From: Candidatus Methanoperedens nitratireducens
GTDB taxonomy: Archaea > Halobacteriota > Methanosarcinia > Methanosarcinales > Methanoperedenaceae
DNA: 64,000 nt
Reading direction: 5' to 3'
NCBI RefSeq assembly: GCF_000685155.1
Contig: NZ_JMIY01000001.1
Coordinates: 416,414-480,413, forward strand
Numbering within the stretch: the stretch's first letter is position 1; each line of letters begins with the position of its first letter. This document shows, piece after piece, positions 26,489 through 35,369 of this stretch. The notes under the pieces were generated by a model that ran no database searches, was not told where the DNA came from, and was given only the letters and a program-made list of their open reading frames with translations. The position numbers and the translations under genes are program-made.

Positions 26489-27838
26489 ATGATGGAAGAT
26501 CTACCAAAAGATAGAATAGAAGAACTTATCAGGCAGCGCAGGTGGACTGAGCTGAAAGAAAAACTGATAAAGATGCCTGCGCCGGAATTGGCTGACCTGT
26601 TGATGAGCCTGGATAAGCCGGCCCGCGTTCTACTTTTCCGTTTATTACCTCGCAGTGTATCTGCCATGGCTTTCTCTCACCTTGAGTCTAAGGATAAGGA
26701 TATTCTTTTGAAGGACCTGACAGATCATGAAGCACGCCAGCTCCTTGATAATCTGAGCCCTGATGACAGAACTGATTTTTTTGAGGATATGCCAGGCCAG
26801 GTAATCCAGAGGTTGATCAACCTGTTGAGCCCCGATGAGCGCAGGAAAGCGTTGCAGCTTCTGGGCTACCCTGCTGAGAGCGTTGGCAGGCTGATGACGC
26901 CGGATTATGTGGCAGTACGCCCGGACTGGACTGTAAAACAGGCTCTTGACCACATAAGAACCAAGGGCAGGGATAGTGAGACTATAAATGTGATCTATGT
27001 AACTGATGCATCCTGGAAGCTTTTAGATGCTCTTGAACTGCGGAGATTTATTTTAGCAGATCCTGCAAATACCGTCCAGCAGATAATGGATTATTCTTTT
27101 ATCAGTATCTCAGCCTTTGATGACCGCGAAGAGGCAGTTCATCTTATACAGCGGTATGATCTTGATGCCCTGCCTGTAGTGGATCCATATGGTGTTCTTC
27201 TCGGGATCGTCACTGTTGATGATGTCCTGGATGTAGCGCAGGAGGAGGCTACAGAGGACTTTCACAAGACTGCAGCAGTGGCACCGCTTAAGGTCAGTTA
27301 CCGTGAGGTGGGTATGTGGATGCTCTACCGTAAAAGGATTGGGTGGCTGGTAGCACTGGTGATAGTTAATCTGGCATCATCAGGGGTGATTGCAGCTTAT
27401 GAAGAAACACTTGCTGCTGCAATTGTCCTGGCATTTTTTATTCCGCTTCTGATCGATAGCGGTGGGAATACAGGTGCCCAGTCAGCAACCCTGATGATCC
27501 GTGCAATAGCCACAGGTGATGTTAAAATAGACCAGTGGTTAAAGGCGGTGAGTAAGGAGCTGGGTGTAGGTATCACCCTGGGTATTACTATGGGACTGGC
27601 CGGGTTCGTGATAGGGTTCTTACGGGGTGGACTTGAGATTGGAATAGTGGTTGGTCTCTCGATGCTGATCATAGTAATTTTTACCAACCTCATAGGTATA
27701 GCGCTTCCTTTCCTGCTGGTTCGTTTAAGATTGGATCCAGCCGTGGCGAGCAGTCCGTTGATCACATCTATATCCGATATTACAGGACTTATTATCTATT
27801 TCTCTACAGCAGCATGGATTCTGGGTATATTAAGGTAG
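26489..27838 (+). CDS. mgtE: Magnesium transporter MgtE
   Basis: Mg2+-gated Mg2+ channel. 449 residues in family order: an N-domain of superhelical repeats (about 1-125, with LPRSVSAMAFSHLE, DRTDFFEDMP), two CBS domains (about 130-255, with MTPDYVAVRPDWTVKQAL and DALPVVDPYGVLLGIVTVDDVLDV), a plug helix, then five membrane helices including PLLIDSGGNTGAQSATLMIRAIATGD, the pore region. It probably starts at ATG 26489; the ATG at 26492 is also possible. The 290 bp upstream are free of genes and may be regulatory. Confidence 0.95.
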   Translation: MMEDLPKDRIEELIRQRRWTELKEKLIKMPAPELADLLMSLDKPARVLLFRLLPRSVSAMAFSHLESKDKDILLKDLTDHEARQLLDNLSPDDRTDFFEDMPGQVIQRLINLLSPDERRKALQLLGYPAESVGRLMTPDYVAVRPDWTVKQALDHIRTKGRDSETINVIYVTDASWKLLDALELRRFILADPANTVQQIMDYSFISISAFDDREEAVHLIQRYDLDALPVVDPYGVLLGIVTVDDVLDVAQEEATEDFHKTAAVAPLKVSYREVGMWMLYRKRIGWLVALVIVNLASSGVIAAYEETLAAAIVLAFFIPLLIDSGGNTGAQSATLMIRAIATGDVKIDQWLKAVSKELGVGITLGITMGLAGFVIGFLRGGLEIGIVVGLSMLIIVIFTNLIGIALPFLLVRLRLDPAVASSPLITSISDITGLIIYFSTAAWILGILR

Positions 27839-27925
27839 CATGAGGACTCAGGGGGCGAAAGCTTTTATTACAGTACTGCATTAGTGAGAGGAATTATTAT
27901 TTTCACGATGAAAGAGGATTAAAAT

Positions 27926-28312
27926 ATGAGATGGCAAGGCAGATCAAGACGTAAATACACAGGCGGAAGGATAATCTATTCAAGAGGCAAAAGAAGATTT
28001 GAATTAGGCGGTGAAGATACAAACACGATTATTGGTGAGACCAGCAGGAAAACTGTAAAAGCAACTGGTGGACAGGAGCATATAAAGCTCTTAAGAGTAA
28101 ACACCGCAGTGGTCACAGACCCGGCAACAAATACCTCAAAGAAAGTCAGGATAGAAACGGCAGCAGGTAACCCGGCCAATATACACTATGTCAGGCGGAA
28201 CATAATAACAAAGGGTGCTATTATCAAAACAGAGATTGGTAATGCCCGTGTGACCAACAGGCCAGGACAGGAAGGCAGTATAAACGCAGTACTTATACCA
28301 GGTACTGCCTGA
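27926..28312 (+). CDS. rps8e: 30S ribosomal protein S8e
   Basis: Archaeal/eukaryotic-type small-subunit protein, 128 residues. It has the usual start MRWQGRSRRKYTGGRI, followed by KRRFELGGEDTNTIIG and VRIETAAGNPANIHYVRRNIITKGAIIKTEIGNARVTNRPGQEGSINAVLI, all family-typical. A TATA-like stretch (GCTTTTATTA at about 27861-27870) lies upstream. It stands alone, which is usual for this gene in archaea. Confidence 0.97.
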   Translation: MRWQGRSRRKYTGGRIIYSRGKRRFELGGEDTNTIIGETSRKTVKATGGQEHIKLLRVNTAVVTDPATNTSKKVRIETAAGNPANIHYVRRNIITKGAIIKTEIGNARVTNRPGQEGSINAVLIPGTA

Positions 28313-28463
28313 ACTGCGGCACACCTTTATAGTCACCCCACATTGAAGCCCTGCACCGACTTTTAAAGATGTGAAGATCGTCTCCGGGCTCCTGGTTGCT
28401 ATCATGGCTCGGTTGTGCAGAGCCGGGAAGTGGTTGAAATATAGAAACAATGTAGATACCTCT

Positions 28464-29612
28464 CTAAAGATCACTCGTCTTTGTGCCCTCGGCCATAATC
28501 TCTACGAAACTATAAAACATGTACCGTTTATATCTTTCTTTCCCAGTAACCTCTCTTAAAATACCTAACCCCACAAATACTTTTATGAGGCTATTCGCTG
28601 CCACTTTAGATATCTCTAATCTCTCTGAGACTTCTTTAATACTAATCATAGGCTTATCGAAAAGTATGTCCAATAATTTTATAGCGGATACATTTGGTGC
28701 CTTTTTATAAAGTTTAGTTCTTAAATCTTCTTTTAGCTTAATAACCTCTCTAGCAGTATTTGCTGCTCCTTCTGAAGTCTCACTCACACCTTTAAGGAAA
28801 AACTTAATCCAACCTTCCCAATCCCCATCTAGGCGGACTTTCATTAATAAATCATAATATTCAGCCCTATTCTTCTTAAGATAATAACTCAAATACAAAA
28901 GAGGTTTAGATAGAATCTTTTTCCAAAATAGATAAAATGTTATTAGAAGTCTACCAATTCTTCCATTTCCATCCTGAAACGGATGGATCGTTTCAAATTG
29001 AGCATGGATTAATGCAATCTTAACTAAAGGTGGAATGCTATTACTATAAAAGAACTTTTCAAGTTCTTCCATTACAGGTATCACCATACTTGGGGGAGGT
29101 GGAACAAATGTTGCTTCATTTAAAGTAGCGCCCGGCGGTCCTATATAGTTTTGGCGCGACCGGAATTCACCTGGTCTCCTGTCAGCACCTCTTGTTTCTT
29201 CTAATAAAATTTTATGAATCTCTTGTATAAGCCTCAAACACATGGGTAATTCGCTAAGCCTTTCCATTCCATAATTTAAAGCTTTAATATAATTGACTAC
29301 TTCTTTTATCTCATTTATATCTTCTTTAGGCTTGAGATTAGCTTCAAATTCTAGTACTCCTTCAAGAGAAACTTGAGTCCCTTCAATCTGAGAACTTAAA
29401 AGTGCTTCTTTTTTTACATACATTGCAATGAATAAATCCGGATTTGGTAGAACTGTTGTAATCCCATCTAATCTTGCGAGGTTCCTATCAGCTTTAGATA
29501 AAAGTGAGTGGAGTTCATCATCATATCTAATATCAGGATCAGGCGGTAAATTTTTCGGAATAAATGCCCTATAGCCTTCATATTGTAGTTCAAATATGCC
29601 TGCTCTACTCAT
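28464..29612 (-). CDS. Fic-domain protein (adenylyltransferase) with own inhibitory helix and C-terminal winged helix
   Basis: Fic enzymes transfer AMP from ATP to hydroxyl groups of target proteins. Layout: Fic_N domain with the inhibitory motif S-S-Q-I-E-G (residues 73-78, the S/TxxxEG pattern of class II Fic proteins), the Fic core with HPFQDGNGRIGR (catalytic His210), and a C-terminal winged-helix region (SIKEVSERLEISKVAANSLIKVFVGLGIL). Self-inhibited Fic proteins with a wHTH are often autoregulated. The upstream region 29613-29914 carries repeated palindromic sites that fit such regulation. The gene reads AT-richer than its neighbours. Confidence 0.93.
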   Translation of the reverse strand: MSRAGIFELQYEGYRAFIPKNLPPDPDIRYDDELHSLLSKADRNLARLDGITTVLPNPDLFIAMYVKKEALLSSQIEGTQVSLEGVLEFEANLKPKEDINEIKEVVNYIKALNYGMERLSELPMCLRLIQEIHKILLEETRGADRRPGEFRSRQNYIGPPGATLNEATFVPPPPSMVIPVMEELEKFFYSNSIPPLVKIALIHAQFETIHPFQDGNGRIGRLLITFYLFWKKILSKPLLYLSYYLKKNRAEYYDLLMKVRLDGDWEGWIKFFLKGVSETSEGAANTAREVIKLKEDLRTKLYKKAPNVSAIKLLDILFDKPMISIKEVSERLEISKVAANSLIKVFVGLGILREVTGKERYKRYMFYSFVEIMAEGTKTSDL

Positions 29613-29652
29613 GATACTTTGCTTTTAATTATCTCCGATTAATATATACTTT

Positions 29653-29759
29653 TCTAAGTTAAGTAAACTTATCTTAAAATCAGATATATCGCTCTAAGTT
29701 AAGTATGGGTTATCTTAGAATTAAATGAATAATTTTAGATCAGGTGAACTTAACTTAGA
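29653..29759. promoter_or_regulatory. Operator array upstream of the Fic gene
   Basis: TCTAAGTTAAGT occurs at 29653-29664 and, exactly 40 bp further, at 29693-29704, and in reverse orientation at 29748-29759. The first copy is half of a palindrome TAAGTTAAGT-AA-ACTTATCTTA (29655-29676, one mismatch). The Fic gene's probable TATA (TATATATT at about 29641-29649) abuts the first palindrome, so a bound protein would block its promoter. The remaining 300-bp gap holds only a 20-codon frame at 29769 that I do not regard as a gene. Confidence 0.6.
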
Positions 29760-29914
29760 TAAACTGCTATGAAAATTATCAAGATTAAGATTGCAGATAT
29801 TGAGAAAAGGTTAGCATCAGCACAGGCATGAGTTTATCTCTTTTTGAAAATCTTGATCTATAAAAGATCGAAAATTATATTTAAAAAGCTCACTATTACC
29901 TGTAAACAGGCAGG

Positions 29915-30997
29915 ATGTTTATGAGCTTTAAAAATACACTTATCCTATTTCTGATAACACTGGTCATATTCACGGCAGGCTGCATCTCCTCCATAATTGA
30001 CAGCTCCTATACAATGCGTTTTTTTATTAATGGGACTAATGAACCCCTGGAAGGGGGTGTCTTTAATAATGATAACCTGCTGGGTTATACACAGGACGGG
30101 AGTTTTAATACGAGCCTTGATAAATTAAGGCCTGGACTTATCGCTCTAAACGGGACTTATGATAACCAGCCGTTTGAGTTCTACTTTGAATTCCCAAGAG
30201 AAAACCTGAATTATAGCGGTATAGATTTTTCAGTCAATATGGATGATATCAAGAAAGTTCTCTTTAACGCATCCCTCCTGGATATCCCTGAACTTGAACA
30301 TACAATTTTTGATCTTATTAACGAGAAAAGAAGGGCATCAGGGACAAAGGTCCTTAAATGGAACGATAGAATAGCACCAATAGCCAAAAACTACAGCAGG
30401 ACCCTCTCTATTGAGGGGTTCCACCATAAAGATCTTGAGGGAAAAGATGCAGGGGACAGGCTAAAAGAAAATAGAATATTTTACACAATCGTTGCAGAAA
30501 ACCTGTATATGATAAGTGGTTTGAATGATACGGTTAATATCAGCGAGACCATGGTGAACGGGTGGATGAGCAGTCCCGGGCACAGATCCCCTATTGTGGA
30601 TCGGGATGAACTGTTCAGTGATGGTGCTGTTGGAGTGTATTGCGAAAAGAAGACCTGTTATGCAACAATGGTTTTTGCAGGTATGGAGAATGAAAGAAAC
30701 ATACAACTTAAGCCCGGTTACCTTACATTTTTTTATCTATATGACCCCTCATATCTTTTTGATTTTGATGTGCCTGCATTCGTAGAAATAGATTCGACAG
30801 AATATATAAATATGTATTTCGTATCGGGCAGGGAACAGTATGAGAATTTTATTAATGGCAGGAACTTTCAGGCTATTTCAGAGAACAGACGGATAAGAAA
30901 GTTCAGCAGTACAGTTATAGCCAGCAAAGGAGAGGGCATTATAATAGAATCCGGAGGGAATAACGCAGAAATAAATATACGCTTAAGATATTCATAA
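29915..30997 (+). CDS. Lipoprotein with CAP (SCP/PR1-like) domain
   Basis: Exported lipoprotein of 360 residues. The N-terminus has a hydrophobic signal (LILFLITLVIFTAGC) with lipobox Cys at about residue 23. After a beta-rich region there is a CAP domain: LEHTIFDLINEKRRASGTKVLKWNDRIAPIAKNYSRTLSIEGFHHKD and VNGWMSSPGHRSPIVD, with two family-type His residues and the Glu of AENLYM. The final about 100 residues are of unknown type. CAP proteins are surface or extracellular; the function in archaea is unknown. An AT-rich promoter with TATATTTAAAA lies at about 29875-29886. Confidence 0.88.
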   Translation: MFMSFKNTLILFLITLVIFTAGCISSIIDSSYTMRFFINGTNEPLEGGVFNNDNLLGYTQDGSFNTSLDKLRPGLIALNGTYDNQPFEFYFEFPRENLNYSGIDFSVNMDDIKKVLFNASLLDIPELEHTIFDLINEKRRASGTKVLKWNDRIAPIAKNYSRTLSIEGFHHKDLEGKDAGDRLKENRIFYTIVAENLYMISGLNDTVNISETMVNGWMSSPGHRSPIVDRDELFSDGAVGVYCEKKTCYATMVFAGMENERNIQLKPGYLTFFYLYDPSYLFDFDVPAFVEIDSTEYINMYFVSGREQYENFINGRNFQAISENRRIRKFSSTVIASKGEGIIIESGGNNAEINIRLRYS

Positions 30998-31079
30998 ACC
31001 AAAACTAAATATAACATAAGAACTCCAGCCATGCACAGGGCGTAAATTATATATATCACATTCGCATTTATACGAACTA

Positions 31080-31136
31080 ATAGTGGGCAGAAAATAAACT
31101 TTTTTATACCACCATAATCCCCCTTCTGCCCACTAT
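31080..31136 (+). ncRNA. Candidate structured small RNA, element A (U-tract/C-tract loop)
   Basis: A 13-bp perfect stem, ATAGTGGGCAGAA (31080-31092) with TTCTGCCCACTAT (31124-31136), closes a 31-nt loop. The loop has CTTTTTT (31099-31105), ACCACC (31108-31113) and CCCCC just before the 3' arm (31119-31123). TTATATATA at 31047-31055 is centred about 29 bp before the first stem base. It lies between two convergent genes, so it is not a leader of either. Elements at 35389 and 45160 share this plan. Confidence 0.6.
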
Positions 31137-31235
31137 CCTCCTACTATTTTAGAAGCCCTGCGAAAACCCGAATAATTATCTACTATTCTCTAATACTTGC
31201 TATTATGCTGCAGGGTGCGCTATCTAATCCATCTA

Positions 31236-32528
31236 TTAGTGACGGGTGGTCACTGTTCGCCTTATAACCTCAAAATTCGTAAGAACCGATAGGACTAAAA
31301 ATGTTATCAGGATCTGATTGATAATGGCACCTATTGCCACTATAAACAACCTCATGTCCCGTCGAAGCGGTATTCCTCTTGATTCAGAACTCTCAAAAAT
31401 TGCTTCATACCTGGCGTTGGTATAGCTAAAAACAAACACGCCTATTAGAGCAAAAAAACCCAGAGCCCATACTAATAAACCTTCATTATGAATCCAGTAT
31501 CCATATGCCAGCCCGAATATGATCAACGAATCAGCATATCTATCCAGTATAGAATCAAGGAAAGCACCGTATCCCGATCCGATGAATCTAAGTCTTGCAA
31601 TCTCTCCATCACAGCCATCTAGAATGGATGAGAACTGAACCAGTATGCCTCCTGCTAAAAGATACACCCATTCACCAAGTGCAAAAAACACCGATGAGAG
31701 AACAATTAATAGAAAAGCAATTATAGATACCATGTTCGGGGTAATATCAGTCTCCACAAGCTGGCGCGTTATATGTTTTGAGATTCGCCTGTTAAGTAAA
31801 CGGGAGATCGCTCCATCAGTTGTCTTTGAGAGGCTATCAAGCAACCGCTGTTTTGCATATTTCAGGCTTTTCTCTGTATCTATATCTATCCAGAATCTTC
31901 CTGTTACATCTCTGATATCCAGTCTGTCTTTATATATCAGATACTGGATAGCATCAGTGAGCTGGTATTTTCCTTCCGAGACTGTCCTCCCAAGGGCAGT
32001 AAATATCTCAGGGGTACAGTAGAAAATGCCACAATCAACTGCATCATAGTTTTCAAGGTTTTTCCCTATATCTACTGGCACGCCATCTTTGATCTGAATC
32101 TTTGTGGCATCCTCAAGATCAAACACACTATTCAGATCTCTATCTATCAATACAGCAGTTTTATCATTATCATTTTTCTTTGATACAGGTTCGAGAATAT
32201 CAGGATCAAAGAGATGATCGCCCATAAGAAGAAGGAAGTCCTCATTTTCCAGAATAGGCTTTGCTCTCAGGGCGGATACACCATTCCCTTTTTCCCACTC
32301 TGGATTTTCAATAAAGGTTAACTTGATACCAGTTTCTCTCTCCTTTAATTTTTCAATGATTTCACTGCTCCGATAGCCTGTAACAACTACCGCTTCAGCT
32401 ATTCCCTTCTGCTTTAAGGAAAAAATAATTCTCTCAATAAGGGTTAAACCAAGCAGGGGAGTAAGGGGCTTTGGTTCAGACTGCTGTAGCCGACTTCCTC
32501 TCCCTGCTGCCAGTATCAATGCTCTCAT
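31236..32528 (-). CDS. Bifunctional CTP:inositol-1-phosphate cytidylyltransferase / DIPP synthase
   Basis: Makes CDP-inositol and then joins it to inositol-1-phosphate, giving di-myo-inositol-phosphate phosphate, the precursor of the compatible solute DIP. Residues 1-230 are a nucleotidyltransferase (RALILAAGRGSRL, LLLMGDHLFDPD). The second half is a membrane CDP-alcohol phosphotransferase with the complete motif D304-x2-D307-G-x2-A-R-x8-G-x3-D325-x3-D329 and several helices. The fusion is known from Archaeoglobus and Thermococcales. It overlaps the inositol-phosphate synthase gene by about 50 bp. A role in lipid headgroups is an alternative. Confidence 0.85.
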   Translation of the reverse strand: MRALILAAGRGSRLQQSEPKPLTPLLGLTLIERIIFSLKQKGIAEAVVVTGYRSSEIIEKLKERETGIKLTFIENPEWEKGNGVSALRAKPILENEDFLLLMGDHLFDPDILEPVSKKNDNDKTAVLIDRDLNSVFDLEDATKIQIKDGVPVDIGKNLENYDAVDCGIFYCTPEIFTALGRTVSEGKYQLTDAIQYLIYKDRLDIRDVTGRFWIDIDTEKSLKYAKQRLLDSLSKTTDGAISRLLNRRISKHITRQLVETDITPNMVSIIAFLLIVLSSVFFALGEWVYLLAGGILVQFSSILDGCDGEIARLRFIGSGYGAFLDSILDRYADSLIIFGLAYGYWIHNEGLLVWALGFFALIGVFVFSYTNARYEAIFESSESRGIPLRRDMRLFIVAIGAIINQILITFLVLSVLTNFEVIRRTVTTRH

Positions 32529-33624
32529 TTGAGATCTCCTTATATTGATCTATAAAGGCTTCAACCATCGCTCTGGCAACGTCATCTCTATACTGTATCG
32601 GTGGATGTTTCATGGTATAGGCAGATATTTCTTTAAGCGGCCCGCCTATTCCCCGATCCAGTGCAAGCTTGCACACCCGTATGGCGTCGATTGCTGACCC
32701 GGCACTGTTAGGGGAGTCCTCAACCGAGAGCCGCAGTTCAAGGTTAATTGGAACATCTCCAAAGATCCGTGCCTCCATGTGCAAGAAACACAGTTTGTTA
32801 TCATTTTGCCATGGAACATAATCACTGGGCCCGATATGTATATTCTCAGGTGCCAGCGGTACATCCAGAGCAGATTGAACAGCCTCTGTCTTGGATATTT
32901 TCTTGGATTTAAGTCTCTCTCGATGGAGCATATTCAAAAAATCAGTGTTACCGCCAGTGTTGAGTTGATATGTCTTAACCAGTTGAACACCTCTGTCCTT
33001 CATTAGATTGGCCAGTGCGCGGTGGACGATGGTAGCACCGAACTGGGATTTGATATCGTCGCCAACTACTGGTAGCTTCTTTTCCTCGAATTTTTTTGCC
33101 CAGTTCTTATCTGATGCAATAAACACAGGCATACAGTTAACAAATCCAGTACCTGCATCTATGGCTGCCTGTGCATAGAACCTTGTTGCTTCTTCAGAGC
33201 CTACTGGTAGATAATTCACCAGAATATCTGCCCCACAGCTCTTTAGCTCTTTTGCAACATTACATGGTTCATTATCAGCCGCAATGAAGGTTCTGTCCTC
33301 AGGGTAGTCCACCATGTGAGAGGATACCCCATCCAGAACATGCCCCATTTTTACTTCAACCCCAAATTCTGGCAGGTCTGGATAGAATAATTTTGTGCAG
33401 TTTGGTTTTGAAAATATGGCATCTCTTAGATCTTTTCCTACCTTCCTTTTATCGATATCAAAAGCAGCTACCACCTGAATATCATCCGGCCTGTATCCCC
33501 CTATACCATAGTGCATCAGGCCGATATAATCCTCATTATTGATATTAGAATAATATTCTATTCCCTGAATCAAAGAGCTACAGCAATTTCCTATGCCAAC
33601 TATCGCTAGTTTAATTTTACCCAC
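32476..33624 (-). CDS. Myo-inositol-1-phosphate synthase
   Basis: Converts glucose-6-phosphate to inositol-3-phosphate with NAD+. The Rossmann start KIKLAIVGIGNCCSSLIQGIEYY is followed by VVAAFDIDKRKVG, DILVNYLPVGSEEATRFYAQAAIDAG and DDIKSQFGATIVHRALANL, all typical of the archaeal/actinobacterial short form. I place the start at GTG 33624, because GAGGTGATC just upstream is the ribosome site; the longer frame would start at a GTG inside it (33633). Its 3' end overlaps the downstream cytidylyltransferase/DIPP synthase gene, so the two enzymes are made together. Confidence 0.92.
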   Translation of the reverse strand: MGKIKLAIVGIGNCCSSLIQGIEYYSNINNEDYIGLMHYGIGGYRPDDIQVVAAFDIDKRKVGKDLRDAIFSKPNCTKLFYPDLPEFGVEVKMGHVLDGVSSHMVDYPEDRTFIAADNEPCNVAKELKSCGADILVNYLPVGSEEATRFYAQAAIDAGTGFVNCMPVFIASDKNWAKKFEEKKLPVVGDDIKSQFGATIVHRALANLMKDRGVQLVKTYQLNTGGNTDFLNMLHRERLKSKKISKTEAVQSALDVPLAPENIHIGPSDYVPWQNDNKLCFLHMEARIFGDVPINLELRLSVEDSPNSAGSAIDAIRVCKLALDRGIGGPLKEISAYTMKHPPIQYRDDVARAMVEAFIDQYKEISNESIDTGSRERKSATAV

Positions 33625-33879
33625 TCTGATCACCTCATCAAATGTACTGGCTTAAAATGAGCAGTATCATATATCTATAGGTTTCAGTTCTATAAATAAC
33701 TTCTGTGTTTTTGGTTCGCCCAATAATGCTTTTATATGCGATTTATAGTAATAGCCTCTATCTGCGCTACTGTAAACCTAACTTTTATAAAGAATAAAAT
33801 CAAAATTCATATATTGGAGTGAGGCTTTAACTAAACATAGATATGGTAAAGGTTTATTAAAATAATAAGCGGGGGTTTT

Positions 33880-34359
33880 ATGGAAATAGTAAAGATTCCA
33901 AAGATGGAGAAAGAGGAATATGACCGATTAATCTCAGAACAACATATTTCCAGAATTGCCTTTAAAGGCGAGGAATATCCATATATTGCACCATTTTTAT
34001 ACGTTTTTGATGGGAATTTCATGTATTTTCTCTCAACAAAGTATGGTAGAAAGATTAAATATTTCAAGCAGAACCCGCATGTTTCGATAGAGATAGAAAG
34101 ATACAGCCGGGATCTCTCGAATTATTCTTTTGTAGTCCTGACAGGGCGCCTTGTTGAAGTAAAAGACGCCACAGAGAAAAAAACTGTTCGGGAAAAGTTT
34201 GTTCGCCTGATCAAGGATAAAAATATCTCGAAAAACATTATGGTTGCTATCGGTCATTCACCTGATGACCCGATCGAGACCATTACAGGTGAAGATAATA
34301 CCAACATCTGGAAGCTTGTGGATGTCAGAGAGATCATAGGCCTGAAGAGCAAGACCTGA
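33880..34359 (+). CDS. Pyridoxamine-5'-phosphate-oxidase-fold (FMN-binding) protein
   Basis: 159 residues with the split-barrel flavin-binding fold: MEKEEYDRLISEQHISRIAFKGEEYPYIAPFLYVFDGNFMYFLSTKYGRKIKYFKQNPHVSIEIE, then SFVVLTGRLVEV. It resembles NimA-like or general stress proteins that bind FMN or F420. Substrate unknown. A second, unrelated member of this fold is at 55364-55771. The gene is preceded by a 247-bp gap with AT-rich promoter-like stretches. Confidence 0.85.
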   Translation: MEIVKIPKMEKEEYDRLISEQHISRIAFKGEEYPYIAPFLYVFDGNFMYFLSTKYGRKIKYFKQNPHVSIEIERYSRDLSNYSFVVLTGRLVEVKDATEKKTVREKFVRLIKDKNISKNIMVAIGHSPDDPIETITGEDNTNIWKLVDVREIIGLKSKT

Positions 34360-34371
34360 TAGTTCAGTCTG

Positions 34372-35304
34372 CTACAGATCCATGGCGTATTTTGAACCAA
34401 TAGTGACATGAAAAAGGAATGTAATGCCACGATCAAGCAGGGCAATTGAAATACCTGCGTAGAGTGGAATTCCAAATAGCGATAGCAGAGCCGCAACGCC
34501 TGCCTCAACAAATCCCAGTCCCGATATGGATACAGGTATTAGTGATAAGGCAGCAGTAATCGGTAGCAGGAGAATAAGAAAAGCAAAAGGTGGTGAGTAG
34601 CCGATTGCACTGGCTATCAGGGTGATACGAAGAGCCTGGGTTGCCCATGAGAGGATGGTAAGGGAAAGGCATAAAACAAACAGTTTGATGGGATTATTAA
34701 TTCTACCCATGCTTTCATCAAATGTAGTCAAAATTTTAAAATGGCTTACATGAAGAGAAATAAATATATTCCTTAAAAAATCGATCGTTTGTCTTCTTCT
34801 AATCCATAGGCTTATTGATCCAAAAAAGAACATCAGAAGGAGGATCGAGAACCATATATATATGTAGCTGAAGTCCATATTTATCATCCTATTAAAATAA
34901 AATAAAACATATCCCAGGCCAGATAGGAATAGTATTGTTGAGACATCCACATACTTATCAAACACAACCGAGGCAAAGCCAGAAGCTGTATCAATATACC
35001 GCCTTGCCAGATACGGCCTTGCAAACTCCCCCAGCCTGGAAGGGGTCAGGTCAGATAATAGTATTCCACCAGCCAGGATCCGATAGGCTGGATATAAAGG
35101 AATAGTTATTCCCATATTGGAGAGTATAATTCTCCATCGTATCGTTAAGATCAAAAAAGTGAATGAATATACCATCAGGCTTAGCATTATGAATATAGGA
35201 TCTGTATGAGAGATGGCGTTGATTATAGCCCTGAAGTCAAAGGAGTATATTAAATATAAAAGAATGCCAAGACCGATACCGAATTTAATTAATCTTTTAA
35301 CCAT
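34372..35304 (-). CDS. Lysylphosphatidylglycerol-synthase-like / flippase-like membrane protein
   Basis: Integral membrane protein of about 310 residues with eight or so helices (FGIGLGILLYLIYSF, PIFIMLSLMVYSFTFLILTI and more) and the family segments GGILLSDLTPSRLGEFARPYLARRY and SISGLGFVEAGVAALLSLFG of the UPF0104/LPG_synthase_TM family. Members move or modify lipids. I choose the start at 35304 (MVKRLIKFG); the longer frame from 35421 would run through the hairpin element at 35389-35442. It is convergent with the FMN-protein gene and divergent from mtrE. Its nearness to the DIP genes may be coincidence. Confidence 0.85.
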   Translation of the reverse strand: MVKRLIKFGIGLGILLYLIYSFDFRAIINAISHTDPIFIMLSLMVYSFTFLILTIRWRIILSNMGITIPLYPAYRILAGGILLSDLTPSRLGEFARPYLARRYIDTASGFASVVFDKYVDVSTILFLSGLGYVLFYFNRMINMDFSYIYIWFSILLLMFFFGSISLWIRRRQTIDFLRNIFISLHVSHFKILTTFDESMGRINNPIKLFVLCLSLTILSWATQALRITLIASAIGYSPPFAFLILLLPITAALSLIPVSISGLGFVEAGVAALLSLFGIPLYAGISIALLDRGITFLFHVTIGSKYAMDL

Positions 35305-35369
35305 TTTGTTATACTTACTAACCTCTATGTTACGAAAACTATTTAAGCATAGGGCGCTAAAACTACCTC

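Noticed and set aside
28313-28463. A possible tRNA-like or structured RNA between rps8e and the Fic gene
   Set aside because: It has local hairpins (GGCTC/GAGCC) but no cloverleaf and no promoter signal.
29769-29831. A 20-codon open frame starting with ATG upstream of the CAP lipoprotein gene
   Set aside because: Too short, no clear ribosome site, and it lies in a region better explained by operator repeats.
31138-31220. CCCTGC ... GCAGGG pairing downstream of element A
   Set aside because: Only 6 bp with a loop of more than 50 nt, easily due to chance.
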